A DNA stretch of 64,000 nucleotides from Pisaster brevispinus (Eukaryota; Echinodermata; Asteroidea; Forcipulatida; Asteriidae). The DNA lies in contig JAMKCF010000012.1 of assembly GCA_023634235.1 (NCBI GenBank), forward strand, positions 6,492,329 to 6,556,328. Direction: 5' to 3'. Both the position numbers and the translations under genes were made by a program. The notes below the pieces were generated by a model that made no database searches, was not told the DNA's origin, and was given only the letters and a program-made list of their open reading frames with translations. The number at the start of each line of letters is the position of its first letter. The stretch's first letter is position 1. Of the stretch, positions 42,201 to 53,700 are shown piece by piece.

Positions 42201-43684
42201 GTCTTCCTGGCAGTGGTGGTTTTCATCGCACGTATGTCAATTTCTTTTCCGATTGAATGTTAGTTTTTAAATTTAGAGCATCTATCAAGAATTTCAGCAT
42301 GGCGCAGCTTCACTCCCATTATCATTCTGATATGGATGTATTTTTCCCACTTTTTTTTTCAATGGTCCACTCACAGGCCTACAAAAGATGGTTAAATGTT
42401 GACTTTGAGTCTAGTAAATATCTTTCAATTCTTTAGAGTATCAAAATTTACTCAACCATAATACAAATGAGATCTTCTCTTATTCTTGTTCAAATAAAAA
42501 ACACATTTTACATATAAACTTGGTAGAAAGTTCTTTCTCATTTGGAATTCTGGTCTAGTGGGAAATAACTTATGGTCTGATTGACCAATTTGAGCGACAA
42601 GCACAGTGGTCTTATAAATTGTTGCCCCAAGTTCAAGACCTGGGGTTGCACACCATGTATTGTCAAGATACCCTGATGTTTCATTGTTGTATTGATTGCA
42701 CCAAACGGTTTGTTTTGCCGTCCTGTACGTGCACGTGACCGGGATCCTATCGGCTATTATCTTCTGGAATCATGATTTCCTTTCTTTGTATTATTTTTTT
42801 ATCTGAACGGAAATAGCTTCGGTTGTTTTCCTTGTGCCATAAAAGGAAGTAACCATTCGGAAGTTCTTCGAGTTCCTCTCATACTTTGTACTAAGAATAC
42901 GTGCATATATGTGTAAACAGTGAACATGTCAAAATATCTGATATACATTAGAAAGGTTGAACGATGGGAAAAGCAAAAGTTAACTTTAAAAACCCAATTT
43001 ACAATAATAATAACAGGACGTACATTTTAGCGGTGGTTCTGCTAGGAACCAAATTGGTCTTTTCCATCTTCTAACAGGTTTCCTCTCATCAGCATCAGAA
43101 TTTACTTTCTCATTTTGATTCTATTCTTGTAAAAACAACGTTGGTTTCAGTAAAACATACATGTACGAGCAGCAAGCCCTGCCGTCTTGTGGATTTTTGC
43201 CCCAAATTCAAGCCCTTGGGTTGTAGACATTTTTTCTTCTGAGTACCTCTGTTTAATAGCACGGATGACAATCTTTAATGTATCTTGCAAAGCTCCAAAT
43301 GTTTCATTTGAGGGGTAGAAGTTTGAATTCAGTACGGACCCAAATAATGTCGGTCTAAATACCATCCTGAAATCGTCCAGGTTCACATTTCTGAAGTTTG
43401 ATGTTGACCACGTGGAAAAAAAACAAAAAAACCTAGATGCATCCACCCGATGATAAAGCACCTGTAGGAACTGATCCAGGGAGGTTTTAATGCAAATTGA
43501 TATCGTGTGTGTGTTCTTGCTTTGCCTTCCAAAACATGCAGGCCCGTAATTAGGAATGAAATCCGGTGACAGATTGCATTACCTCTCGCGAGCCTATCGC
43601 CAATATTCATTCACCCCTATTGACCTACAAATTGCATCAGCCCGGCATTAATTGTCAACTTGTTCTGTTTTATTCCGATTGCAG

Positions 43685-43953
43685 CTCAGAGACCCGAACC
43701 GAACAAGATCGAGATTCCAGAGGGTGGTCACTGTAGACTGGTCCCCGACATCAGCACATCACAGATCACTTTATTAGAGCGAGTTTCTGGAGTGGATAAG
43801 AAACAAGAGTTGCTTTCCTCACCGCTTGTGGCTTACTCAGAGCTGAAGAGGCGGCTTGAAGAAAGACTCAGAAGCCTTGCATCTTCTCTCGACTCTCGTC
43901 GCCAGCCAATAGTTTCCCGATCAGAAGAGTCCCTTTGTAGACTCCCTCGGTAG
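43685..43953 (+). CDS. Terminal exon of an unrecognised gene
   Basis: After a good acceptor (TTTTATTCCGATTGCAG) the frame stays open for about 89 codons to TAG (43951-43953), entered in phase 1. Product: QRPEPNKIEIPEGGHCRLVP, TSQITLLERVSGVDKKQELL, then a charged, probably helical stretch (SELKRRLEERLRSLASSLDS) and SRSEESLCRLPR. Higher GC and balanced composition suggest real coding. I do not recognise the family. Upstream exons were not found with confidence. Confidence 0.5.
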
Positions 43954-44164
43954 TTCCTTTGAACTTTTCCAGACTTCACTCTGAGCTGTAAGAGGCTTCT
44001 AAGAAGCTTTGTGTGGGAGGACCAACGCTTGCCCCCCACCCCGCTTGTCTCCCGCCAACCTTTGTTCTTCACTGTGTTTTGCGTAGCGGTGGGTTGTGCC
44101 TCAAGGAATCCTGGACGGCCCAGGGGAAAGGCCGCGGTTCCCCTTCGGCGCGCCACCACCGGGA

Positions 44165-44205
44165 ATGCCGGTCCCAATGGATGGACGAGAGCACGGCTAC
44201 ATGCC
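44165..44205 (+). CDS. Candidate alternative first exon of LDB
   Basis: ATGCCGGTCCC opens MPVPMDGREHGYMP and ends in phase 2 at a consensus GTAAGT donor (44206). The only matching acceptor found in the next LDB exon, CCAACCTGCAG at 50612-50622, gives ...GYMP-MAGPDLPMFN in the conserved frame. The GC-rich setting (AAAGGCCGCGG, GGCGCGCCACC) fits a promoter-proximal exon. Unproven. Confidence 0.4.
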
Positions 44206-45159
44206 GTAAGTATCTTTGCCTTTGTTTAAAAAAAATCCTCAACTCTACTATGTATAATACTGTCATTTTCCATTTTAAACCCCCAAAAGTTCAGTTTTGT
44301 AAGTTAAAAATGTTGAAGGTATTATACAGGTTTGGCAAGGATAAAAACCATTGTTCAATGTTAGTCTGAAAGCTTACTGTTATGAAGTTTCTCTCTGAAA
44401 TTAAGTAGTGTTCAAGAAAAACTCTCTGCAAACCTAAAGAAACACAACAGCTGATTTTGGTTGTTACAACCCAAGCTATATGGACAATGTGTTTGGATGC
44501 TGAAAATTATGCATGGTTTTTCACTAGTTCCTCCTGACTCACTCAATGGAAGCCCAAATTATCACAGGTTTGTTATTTCATGTGTGGTTGAAAACATTTA
44601 CACTGTCTGCGACTATTTGGTCAGCTCTTCAAATCTTGTGTTAAATACGTACCTTTCATTTCAATGAGCAAATCCAGCTTTTTCTCACTGACAGCCTGGT
44701 TTTGTGGAGCATTTTGCTGTGCATTTAAAAGGGAATCATTTGCTCTAAAAATGGAACAACACAGAGAATGCACTGTGCAACAAAATACAATGTGAACAAA
44801 GTCATGATTGCAGGCAAAGCACAAAGCAATTAGCTGGAACAACAGCGCTTTGTTCAATCTTAATTGGACTGATCATGTAAAGTCTGGATTGCGTGTGCTT
44901 GAAAATCAAGTGCTGTTTTTTTAAGGTTTTTTTTAGTGCTGCGGCCTTTCAAAAAAATAGTTTTGTTTCCTGTATTCTGACCAACCAATGCAAAACATGC
45001 TGATTGTAAAAAAAAAAAATAACGACGATTTGAAATGTTTCCTTGACCACTGTCGACATATGTACATTGTACACCACCAGATTTTAAGACTTATTGTAAC
45101 TAAAATATTTTAAGTAGGATTTGAAACTTTGCATGGTGGGCAGTGGGAGTATATAATCA

Positions 45160-45293
45160 GGTGAGGTTTGCGGTAGCGTCATGTGTAAATCTCTGAGTAG
45201 TGTTGGTTCTTTCCACCGGTTCTTTTCAGAACCAACACTACATTACTCAAAAGAGATTTACACATGGTGCTGCCGCAAACCTCACCTGATTCA
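45160..45293. repeat. 134-bp hairpin element
   Basis: The left arm (AATCAGGTGAGGTTTGCGGT, GTGTAAATCTCT, GTAGTGTTGGTTCT) pairs with the right arm ending CCGCAAACCTCACCTGATT. Arms are about 56 nt with a few mismatches and one small insertion; the loop is about 17 nt. A foldback MITE is most likely. Confidence 0.75.
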
Positions 45294-45910
45294 AATATTT
45301 TATCAAATATTAAGAATCCCATCATGTCCCAATCCCACTTATTCTTCGCTTTATTTCTCTGTATACACCTGTACCCCGTGTCCCAATTCTTTCATAAAAT
45401 ATTGATCCCCCCCTTCACCTACCGACCTTCTTTATTTCCAGCATGCAATTGCTTTATAAATGCATTTTTTTGTGGGCTTCTGGTGATCCCTGAGAGCAAG
45501 TTTGTGTGAATTTGGGGTGGCTTACAGTTGGTTTTTAAGTTTTGGTGCACTTTGTGAGGTTCTTAGAAATTCTCTTTCACAACACAGACAGTCTGTTTAC
45601 AATGTGTACCTCGTCAAGAAAGAAATTCAAAAGCTGGGGGTGTACATTTTTGTGACATTCAAAGGTATTGTGCAGGAATTGGTAGAGCTAATGTAACAAA
45701 ATGCATGTAGTTGCTGACAGTGTTCATGTTTTGTCAATGTTTGTGTGATCAATCATTATAAATGAAATAATAAACCTGTCCGACCCCAACTTTATGCCGT
45801 GACCCTAAACTTTGTATTCGGCTTGAAAATAATATATTTTTTATTAATCAGTTAATAGAAAAAAAATTAAATAAAATAATAATAATAAAACTGTACCATC
45901 GACAAAAACA

Positions 45911-45955
45911 TTTGAATCTGAGAAACGATTCATGCATGAATCATTTCTCAGATTT
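45911..45955. repeat. Near-perfect palindrome
   Basis: AATCTGAGAAACGATTCATG and CATGAATCATTTCTCAGATT meet at ATGCAT, arms about 20 bp with two mismatches. Confidence 0.7.
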
Positions 45956-47439
45956 CTGAGGGTTGGTGTACAAATGCTGCAGCCAAAGATGCGGTTAGTA
46001 GGTTAGTAGGCTGTCACCTTCCACTAAATGTAGATGGATTCGAAGTTCTTGTGAAAATACTGTGACAGCTTTTTGTTGATTTCTCAACAAGTAGACACTG
46101 TATTCAGTTTGAAACTTTCACATGTGACTTCTATTATGTCTTTCTTGCCAATAAATCAGCATTATGGTGACAAAAAACAAAACGATGACCCCCTCTCTTC
46201 AAGTACCTTCAATATCATTTACACACAGAAAAGAAGAAAAAAACAAAACAAAGTATGCTCTTAAATTATATAGGTCTACACAATCAGTCAGCCCATTAAA
46301 CCATCAAAAAGTACAACAAAGCTTGTACTCTCAACCTCTGCTTAAGTTCATTTCCACATTGTCAATCATTTTCAACCTGACGCAGTCCTGAGTGTACACA
46401 CGTGTGCTTGGAGCCTGACTGATCATTATGCCCCCCCCCCCTCCTTCTCGTTCCCACTTCCCAACCCAGTGCTCCCCGTATGGGTGTGTCTGCGTTACGT
46501 TATTCTTTCAGGAAGACCCCCATCAAGCCTGGTGGTTTGAGATAAGGACGTGGCAACCACCTGACAAGTACAGGGGGGGAACCGCAATTTAACTGTAAAC
46601 GGGTGCTCTCCGATTTGAGCTCATTAGCGGCGGCTATCCGTTTGCCTTGCCTGAGCACCTGAGACGCTGCGATTAGCTCAACGTTGTTTAATTGAATCTT
46701 GCGGTGTTGTCAGTGTGTCCTCCCCTGAAGAGTACACTTGAAGGACAACTTGACCAAGGTGTTTAGCCAAGATACCGAATGCATACTATACGTGGGACGT
46801 GCCGGATAGAATATTGTAGCAAACCCAAATGTATCCGACGTATAAACACGAAACTGAGGCCTTTCCAAAACTGCGACCAACTTTCAGAGACCTGATACGG
46901 TGAAATATTCTTCAAGAAAATTGATTGGCAGTTTTACCAGTTACAAAAAGTGTACGTCACTTACACGTGTAGCCGTATTACCTCGATAGCCAAGCAAAAC
47001 GTTGCTGCCCTCTTTTTCGTTACAAGTACTACAGTGCCAGCTGTACACAATTTATTTCAGAAAAAATTACCTATTTTCTAACCAGAAGTTAAGAACACAA
47101 CAAATAGAAAACTGATTTAAAATTTGTTGAATTACATTCTGCCCGGCAAGTTCATTACACTGATTTCAATTTGTCCTATTCCAAACCTGCCAGCCTGCAA
47201 ATAACGAAATGTGTAACGTCACGAGCGTGAACAAAATTGACTCTGCCCGACTGAAGTAGTTGAAGTGAATTAGGGGTTGCCATGGTAACACATACATGTA
47301 CCGCCCCTCCCCCCTTCCCCATTGATTCGAGGTTGAACAATACAGTAGGTACATGTATCAGGACTTGGCAGTTCACAGGTCTAACATGTTGTCTAAAAGC
47401 AACACTGTCACACACACACACAAGTGTGTAAACACCTCC

Positions 47440-47790
47440 AATCGGGGACCTCCTATTGTCCCTCTTTTGTTTGGACTTTTTGGCAACAGCTCCCATTGGT
47501 TTTGTACACAATTTCCAACTGGGGACCTTTACCCAACCGGGGACCCTATTGTCCTCTTTTGTTATAGGTCCCCGGTTTGAATGTGAAAACAAACTCACAC
47601 ACACACACCCAGGTACAGCACTCCTATACGTTAGAGGACACCTATTGTACTTTCTGTTGTTCCTGTATTGAAGCAATCCCCATTGGTTTTGTACACAAAT
47701 GACTAGTGAGGACACCTGAAAACAAAGAACCGACTAGTGAGGACCTATTGTCCCTATCATGCCTATTGTAAAATGTCCTCGGAGGGTTGG
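47440..47790. repeat. Imperfect duplicated block with ATTGGTTTTGTACACAA
   Basis: CCCATTGGTTTTGTACACAA occurs at about 47492 and 47679, each amid GGGGACC/GGACACCTATTGT phrases. The unit is about 190 bp, with CACACA runs between. Confidence 0.55.
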
Positions 47791-49324
47791 CAATACAAAC
47801 ACACAAATGTTTACGTACATGTACTGTACTCAAGTACATGATACCACATGAAGACACTGCGTACGAGATAAATTTACACTACTGCGCATGTTACTAATTA
47901 TTTATGATTAAAGTTCTCCATTTGTGTGTACAAATGTGTGATTGTTTTGTGTTGAATGATGTATGCAGTTGGTACATGTACTTCGTTCCAAGAAGGGTAT
48001 TAAAGCAAATTTACTGTTTTGGGGTCTTTATTTATAATTTTATTTTATTTGTTTTTGAAAAAATTATTTGTAAACAAATTGTTTTTTTGTGTATCAGATC
48101 ATTTTCAACACTTCGTTGAGGGAATTATTTAATGTTGCTTCTTAAAAATGTAAACATTTAAACGTTGTTTGAATCATACAAAATATTCTATAAAACATAA
48201 TTTGTTTTTACATTTTATTATCAGTATGAAAAAAAACAAACTTTTGTACATTATTGGCTCGAAATTAACACTGTACCACAGTCCCGAGGCTGGTGATTTT
48301 AGCACCGGGGCAATAAACTCACAACCGGATAACGTATTCATTTAGGTAATTTTTAGCCGCTTATTTTATTCCTATATAATTTTTTTGGTATGTATCCAGG
48401 GAGAACAAGGCTGTCAATCTTGTGTTTTTCATTTGAGCACTACTACCTCGACCAGTCGACACTGTGAAATATCTTGAATAAAATATCAATATGGTGAAAT
48501 GTGGACAGTGATTTCAGCATCAGGCTAGTAACCTAGTGAATGGACAAGTCAAGCTGTCTTGCATTCTCAATTGAATGATAATTCAACCCGACTGTTTTCA
48601 AATCTGTTGCATATAAATATTGGAAGTGTACAAATCCATACAATGCCACACGACAAATGAGATAAATCTTGTATTTGTAAGACTGCTTCAATAGAAACAG
48701 TGTTTATGTTGAGATGTTGAGCTGCAAACCTTGCAATCTTGTGGATTTTCCTCCTCGCCAAATTTGACCTCTGATTACCTATTTGTGTTTCTGTAGGTGT
48801 TCCCTTTCTACAGTTTATAAATTGCTCAGTATCTTTCTTCAACTGCTTGTCATTAATGCCCATTGATATATCGATATTAATGGAAAACTTGGTACTATTT
48901 TGATATCGATATCGCCGATGTCACTTTTTAATCATTCCAGAATACACACATTTTAGTATGATAATGATTGAATACATAGCTATTAAGAAAATTAATCTCT
49001 GAATTTTTATTTGTATCTTTCTTTTACTTGTAAATTTTTTTTTCAGTGAGTTGAATTTCAAAGACCAATTATTTTGTGATCACAATGTGAGTAACGCAAC
49101 ACAACTCAACTGAACATGAAAATACGCACAAAATCTGACATCTTAATTACTAAAAGAAATCTGACATCGACAAACTTTGCTCGTCATTATTTTTCATTTC
49201 ATTGTGTCAATTTGTGTATCATTTTCTAGAAGAGACAAGTTGTACCAAAAAACAGTTCAAATTAGTTCCTCAGTTGACAAAATTTACCGTTTTAAATAAT
49301 AACTCTGTTTGATATATACAATTC

Positions 49325-49341
49325 TTTATTTATTTATCTAT

Positions 49342-49380
<39 letters not shown>

Positions 49381-49690
49381 TTATTTTTTTAATTATTTTT
49401 TTTCTCCAAATTAGCATATTTTTCAGCTTTTCTTTTTATTTGTTTGTTTATTTATTTATTTTTTTTATTTTTTATTTAATTATTTATTTATTTGTTTATT
49501 TATTTATTTATTTATTTATTTATTCATTTATTTATTTATTCATTTATTTATTTATTTATTTATTTATTTATTTTATTTGTTGAAAATGTACACAACATGT
49601 ATTTATTTATTTATTTTTTAATTTTATTTTTTTAACATTTTATTATTATTATTTTTATTGTATTTACTTATTTATTTATTTTATTATTAG
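49325..49690. repeat. Long TTTA microsatellite
   Basis: About 365 bases of TTTA-type repeats with interruptions (ATTTGTT, ATTCATTT, TTATTATTATT). Confidence 0.95.
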
Positions 49691-50576
49691 TTTTTTCCCC
49701 ATTTTGTGTGTGTGGGGGGAGTACAATTTTTTAATGCAATTGAAGTTGACACAAAATAAATATTACTTGTAGCAAATGAAAATTTGCGATTTGATCAAGC
49801 AATATAAGTCATCCGTCAACCCAGGTCATTATTTTTTTGGACATTTAAAAAGAGCATAATGTATGCTTTAATGCTTTTAAAACCCCATCACCTTTGGTTC
49901 AAAAGTTGTGACAGTAGAAACACCAAGAGAATAAAACTGAGAAAGAGGGGTTTAAAGTCAAAGTGTTTATTGAAAATACATCGGCACTTTTTTTTTCAAT
50001 GCTAATTTTAATGCCTTTTCAATGTTTTTTTATCAGGAAGAAAGTTGCCAATATAAAATAGGATATTGCTTTGGCATTTAAATTTACAAAACCAAATATT
50101 TGTGGAAATTTTACCCCTGTTGGCCTGTTTTGGCTTTTTTTCACCATATACTGTACATTACGACAAACGACTCATTCTCGAACACCAAAAAAACGACCTC
50201 CCATGCCAAAAGATTGAGAATGAGATGCAAGCAGTGAGCATCACTTGTTCCTAGCATTGTACAATATAATTACTGTGGTGTGTGGGCTACCAGTGGATGT
50301 TCATGCTTACCGAGCTACTGCCAATACGTACATGCAGTCATCACTTGCACAGTGCTCGAGTGCTGGGTACATTAGGTCACCGTCTGTGGAGGCATAAAAT
50401 ATGAATAATTAGCAGAAACTGTAATGCATTTCTCTCTACTGAACATATAGAACTCTCGTCTCTCACTGTACCCCATGTGTGTGTGTGTGTTCAGTGTGTG
50501 GGTTGTGTGCTTTTACTGTAAGACTGACGTCTATGGACAGTTTGGGTTGGTTTGGGCAGTCTAATAATTCCCAAGT

Positions 50577-50747
50577 ATGGCAGCCACGGCGAATCCAGGC
50601 ATGCAGTGCATGCCAACCTGCAGTATGGCCGGCCCAGACTTACCCATGTTTAACTCTTTGCCATTCTACAGGAGGCATACGCCGTTTGTCAGCCAGCCCG
50701 ACTACAGAATCTATGAGCTGAATAAGAGACTACAGCAACGGTCAGAG
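50577..50747 (+). CDS. LDB: LDB exon: N-terminus and start of conserved domain
   Basis: 57 codons from ATG to the GTATGT donor: a Met/Cys/Pro-rich lead, then MFNSLPFYRRHTPF and PDYRIYELNKRLQQRSE. An internal acceptor-like CTGCAG at 50617-50622 would allow entry from an upstream exon. Confidence 0.85.
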
Positions 50748-53700
50748 GTATGTACAGCGTAGGAAGGGGATGGGGGAAGGGGGTGGGGTTGGTGGGAGGG
50801 AAAACGGAATAAATTTTTCTGCTTTTCAATATATTTGACATTGCTGAGATATCATCAACAACATTTCAATCATCAACAACATGTACATAAATCAAAATAA
50901 ACAACTTGATAACATGTTGCTTTACATTGACAGTACATTGTATCACAATCACAAGAATACACACCACTGTTGCATTGTAGGAACACACATAAATTATAAC
51001 TGATTTGGTTAGTTTTTTAAAGCACAACATAAATCAAACTGTTGATTGGGTTTCCATGAATCATAATTTATACACTAGAGCCTTTGTGAGTCTTTGGTTG
51101 ATGTTTGTTTGAGCAGTCAAGATAATAACCTCTGAATAAAATCGCACTACGTTAAACTTACATGGTAATTACACATGTTTGGATTTTTTTTTCTTTAAAT
51201 TTAGCTAATAATTAAGCAGGTCACATTATATTTTCCCTACCTATTTTTTCTGATTTCCAATGTTTTTGCCCATTGACAAATTTCAAAAATTATGATTTAA
51301 AAAAAAAGCCTGAAAAGTTGATTAAAGCATACACCAAGTGTACATGTAGGTCAGCCCTTTTACTCAATGAAATGTTCCTACCCCCCCCCCCAAAAAAAAG
51401 GACCAAATATCGTGCTTGCAGGGATCTCAAATTTTCTGCAAACTAAAACTTTTTAGAAAGAAGGAAAGAAGAAAAAAATCAAAAATCAAAACCCTCTGAT
51501 AAACCTTCAAAGCTGTCTGGCAAATCCCTGAGGTAGTTCCATAAATGCAGAAAAAAAACTGGATCTGAAATATACTGTAAGCCTTCGTGGCAAATTATGC
51601 TAAGTTTTCCTGTCATATACATGTACTGTACACATAATATCGATGAATCATTTCTACTGGACATGCACAATTTTACATACCTCACATAATGAAAGTCAGG
51701 CTATGATTTGTCCGCCAAATTTAGAGAAGCTCAAAATGAACCCTTGCTTTTTAGTGAAAACCGTTGGCCCAATTTCACAGAGCTGTGGATGCACAAGAAG
51801 GGTTGCCAGTCAAAATTGCCATGCCATCTGTAGAATTTGTGACTGGTTCACCGCTTACTTATTTTATTATAGTTTGTCAGCAGAAATTTGATGAACACTA
51901 TTTTCTTTCGCTCTTGGAAATTGGGTAAAAAGTTTTGTGGAAGGTTTACAGTTAATCACAAGTGATCACACGAGGAGAAATGTTTTATTTACAACAGTGT
52001 GGTTGATTGAAATAAAAAAAGAAAACAAGAGGGAAAAAAAGAAGACTTTTGTGTTTAGGTTTGTAATTTTGTTTTTCACTTTGGCATGTGCACTTTTGAC
52101 ATGTCATAATTTGCCATTGTGGCTTACATGTACATGGCTTATGGGAAGGTGAAGTGTTTATAATCTACGTGTACTGTACAATATGCATAAAATACAAATT
52201 GGCATTTTCAATCTTAGACAGTTACATGTTAGGGGTCACTCAGAGCAATCAGTGTTTAAAAAAAAAAAAAAAAAATTGTTTTGACACACCCACCCCAAAT
52301 TTCAATTTTTGTTTACATTGACAGACTATTTAATATACATCCCCATACACGGAAGAACAAAGTAATGCCTCAAATGAAGCAGATATTTTAGATCAATGCT
52401 CTCCCAACTCAGGAGTTTTCAATTGGTTTCTTCGGGCTTCCCCTCCAGCCTGCAACCTTGTAGTTGAAACGGAGGAGGAAATGTTGGCCGTCACCCTATC
52501 AGGCACAGAGGTTGTCTATCGAAACAAGTTTGACCAATGACAATGGACAGTACAGACTTCCAGAAATGACAGACGATCTGGAAGTGGGCCACTGTTTCCC
52601 CCCCTCCCTTAATTTTTTTTCTTCTGTTTTTCTAAATTGTAAACTGAATTTTGATTTTTCAGTTGTAACTTCTTTTGACCCAACCATCCAAAATTTAGAA
52701 AACTGAAATTTTTTAACATTGATTATTCTGAATGTCCCTTATAAAGGAATTTGGTCCACAATGGGTTTAACTATCCCGCTGGGACAGTTAGCTTAATGTT
52801 TAACAAACCAGGTTTTGGGGCGTCCACAGGTCCCAACTCTTCCTGATTCTGCAGAAAGTTCCCTGAAAATAAACCAATCTTTCCACGCTCTGATGAACAA
52901 ATTTGATGGAAATCTCCCTGATTATGGAAACTTTCTCCCTATCATGTTGAATGTAATTCTAAATATCTCCCTGATTGTTGGACAAAAACTCCCTGATTGC
53001 AAGATCTATGCAAAGGTTGGCAGCTCTGCGGTCCATATACATGTACTACAAACATAAACACTCTACATTGTTTTCTTTCAACTTGGGCTCACTCTATTGA
53101 AGACGTCAAGTTTCATCCGGCCCACAACTTCTTTCAGCCCATGCATTCAAACAACCGATATCGATCAATTAAATCAATCTGGTGTTCAAATCGTACATTG
53201 CATAGTTTTTATCCGACTGCTGCTCGTACTCTTAATGATGGCATTTAAAAAATATTAGAAGTTGATTGTATACATGTGACTGCGGGGCTGCCTTTTTATT
53301 ACTGTTTCAATACATTTGTAATGTGCATTAATGTATATCTTTGTAAGGAATTGTGTGTCTTTTTTTAGTGCGTAAGTTTTTTTTGTATATTTTAATGTTT
53401 TTAGACACGCAAAACCAAAATGCATTTCACTGTATATAATTATGTGTATATGTGACAATAAAACAACTATGTCAACTATGGGATTTGAACTTTCCAGCTG
53501 TACAAATGTACAGTCAGTGTAGATGCAGAAATCAACCAGTCACTTAGACAACACAGAGAGGATAAAAGCTAGTCCGAAGGCGTTCTCAAATCAAAACTGT
53601 CAAGCAGAACACTGCGGGAAAAAACCTGAAAAAACAAGAACACATTCTGGAGCAGATATGTTAACCATATTATTACTAGTTGATACATGTACAGTGTACC

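Larger units (their letters stand above)
34640..43684. other. Intergenic region, repeats, no confident exon
   Basis: Contains a GGGCC-ended repeat (34684-34836), poly-T/poly-G tracts (34877-34990), a foldback element (35861-36206), relatives of the TTAA element (about 36750-37075) and the dispersed family at 38810-39270 and 42360-42660. One weak candidate first exon is at 37571-37615. Confidence 0.5.
43954..50576. other. Interval upstream of, or in the first intron of, the LDB gene
   Basis: 43980-44205 is GC-rich and may be a promoter plus first exon. Beyond it: a repeat shared with 20.3-20.7 kb (44310-44640), a 134-bp hairpin (45160-45293), a palindrome (45911-45955), imperfect GGGACC repeats (47440-47790), the ancient dispersed family (48246-48790) and a TTTA tract (49325-49690). 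No other exon seen. Confidence 0.5.

Noticed and set aside
47176..47715. 179-codon minus-strand open frame
   Set aside because: Covers an imperfectly duplicated repeat with CACACA runs; the peptide repeats with the DNA.
49325..49690. TTTA tract as a regulatory or matrix-attachment site
   Set aside because: Plain microsatellite; nothing in the sequence supports a function.
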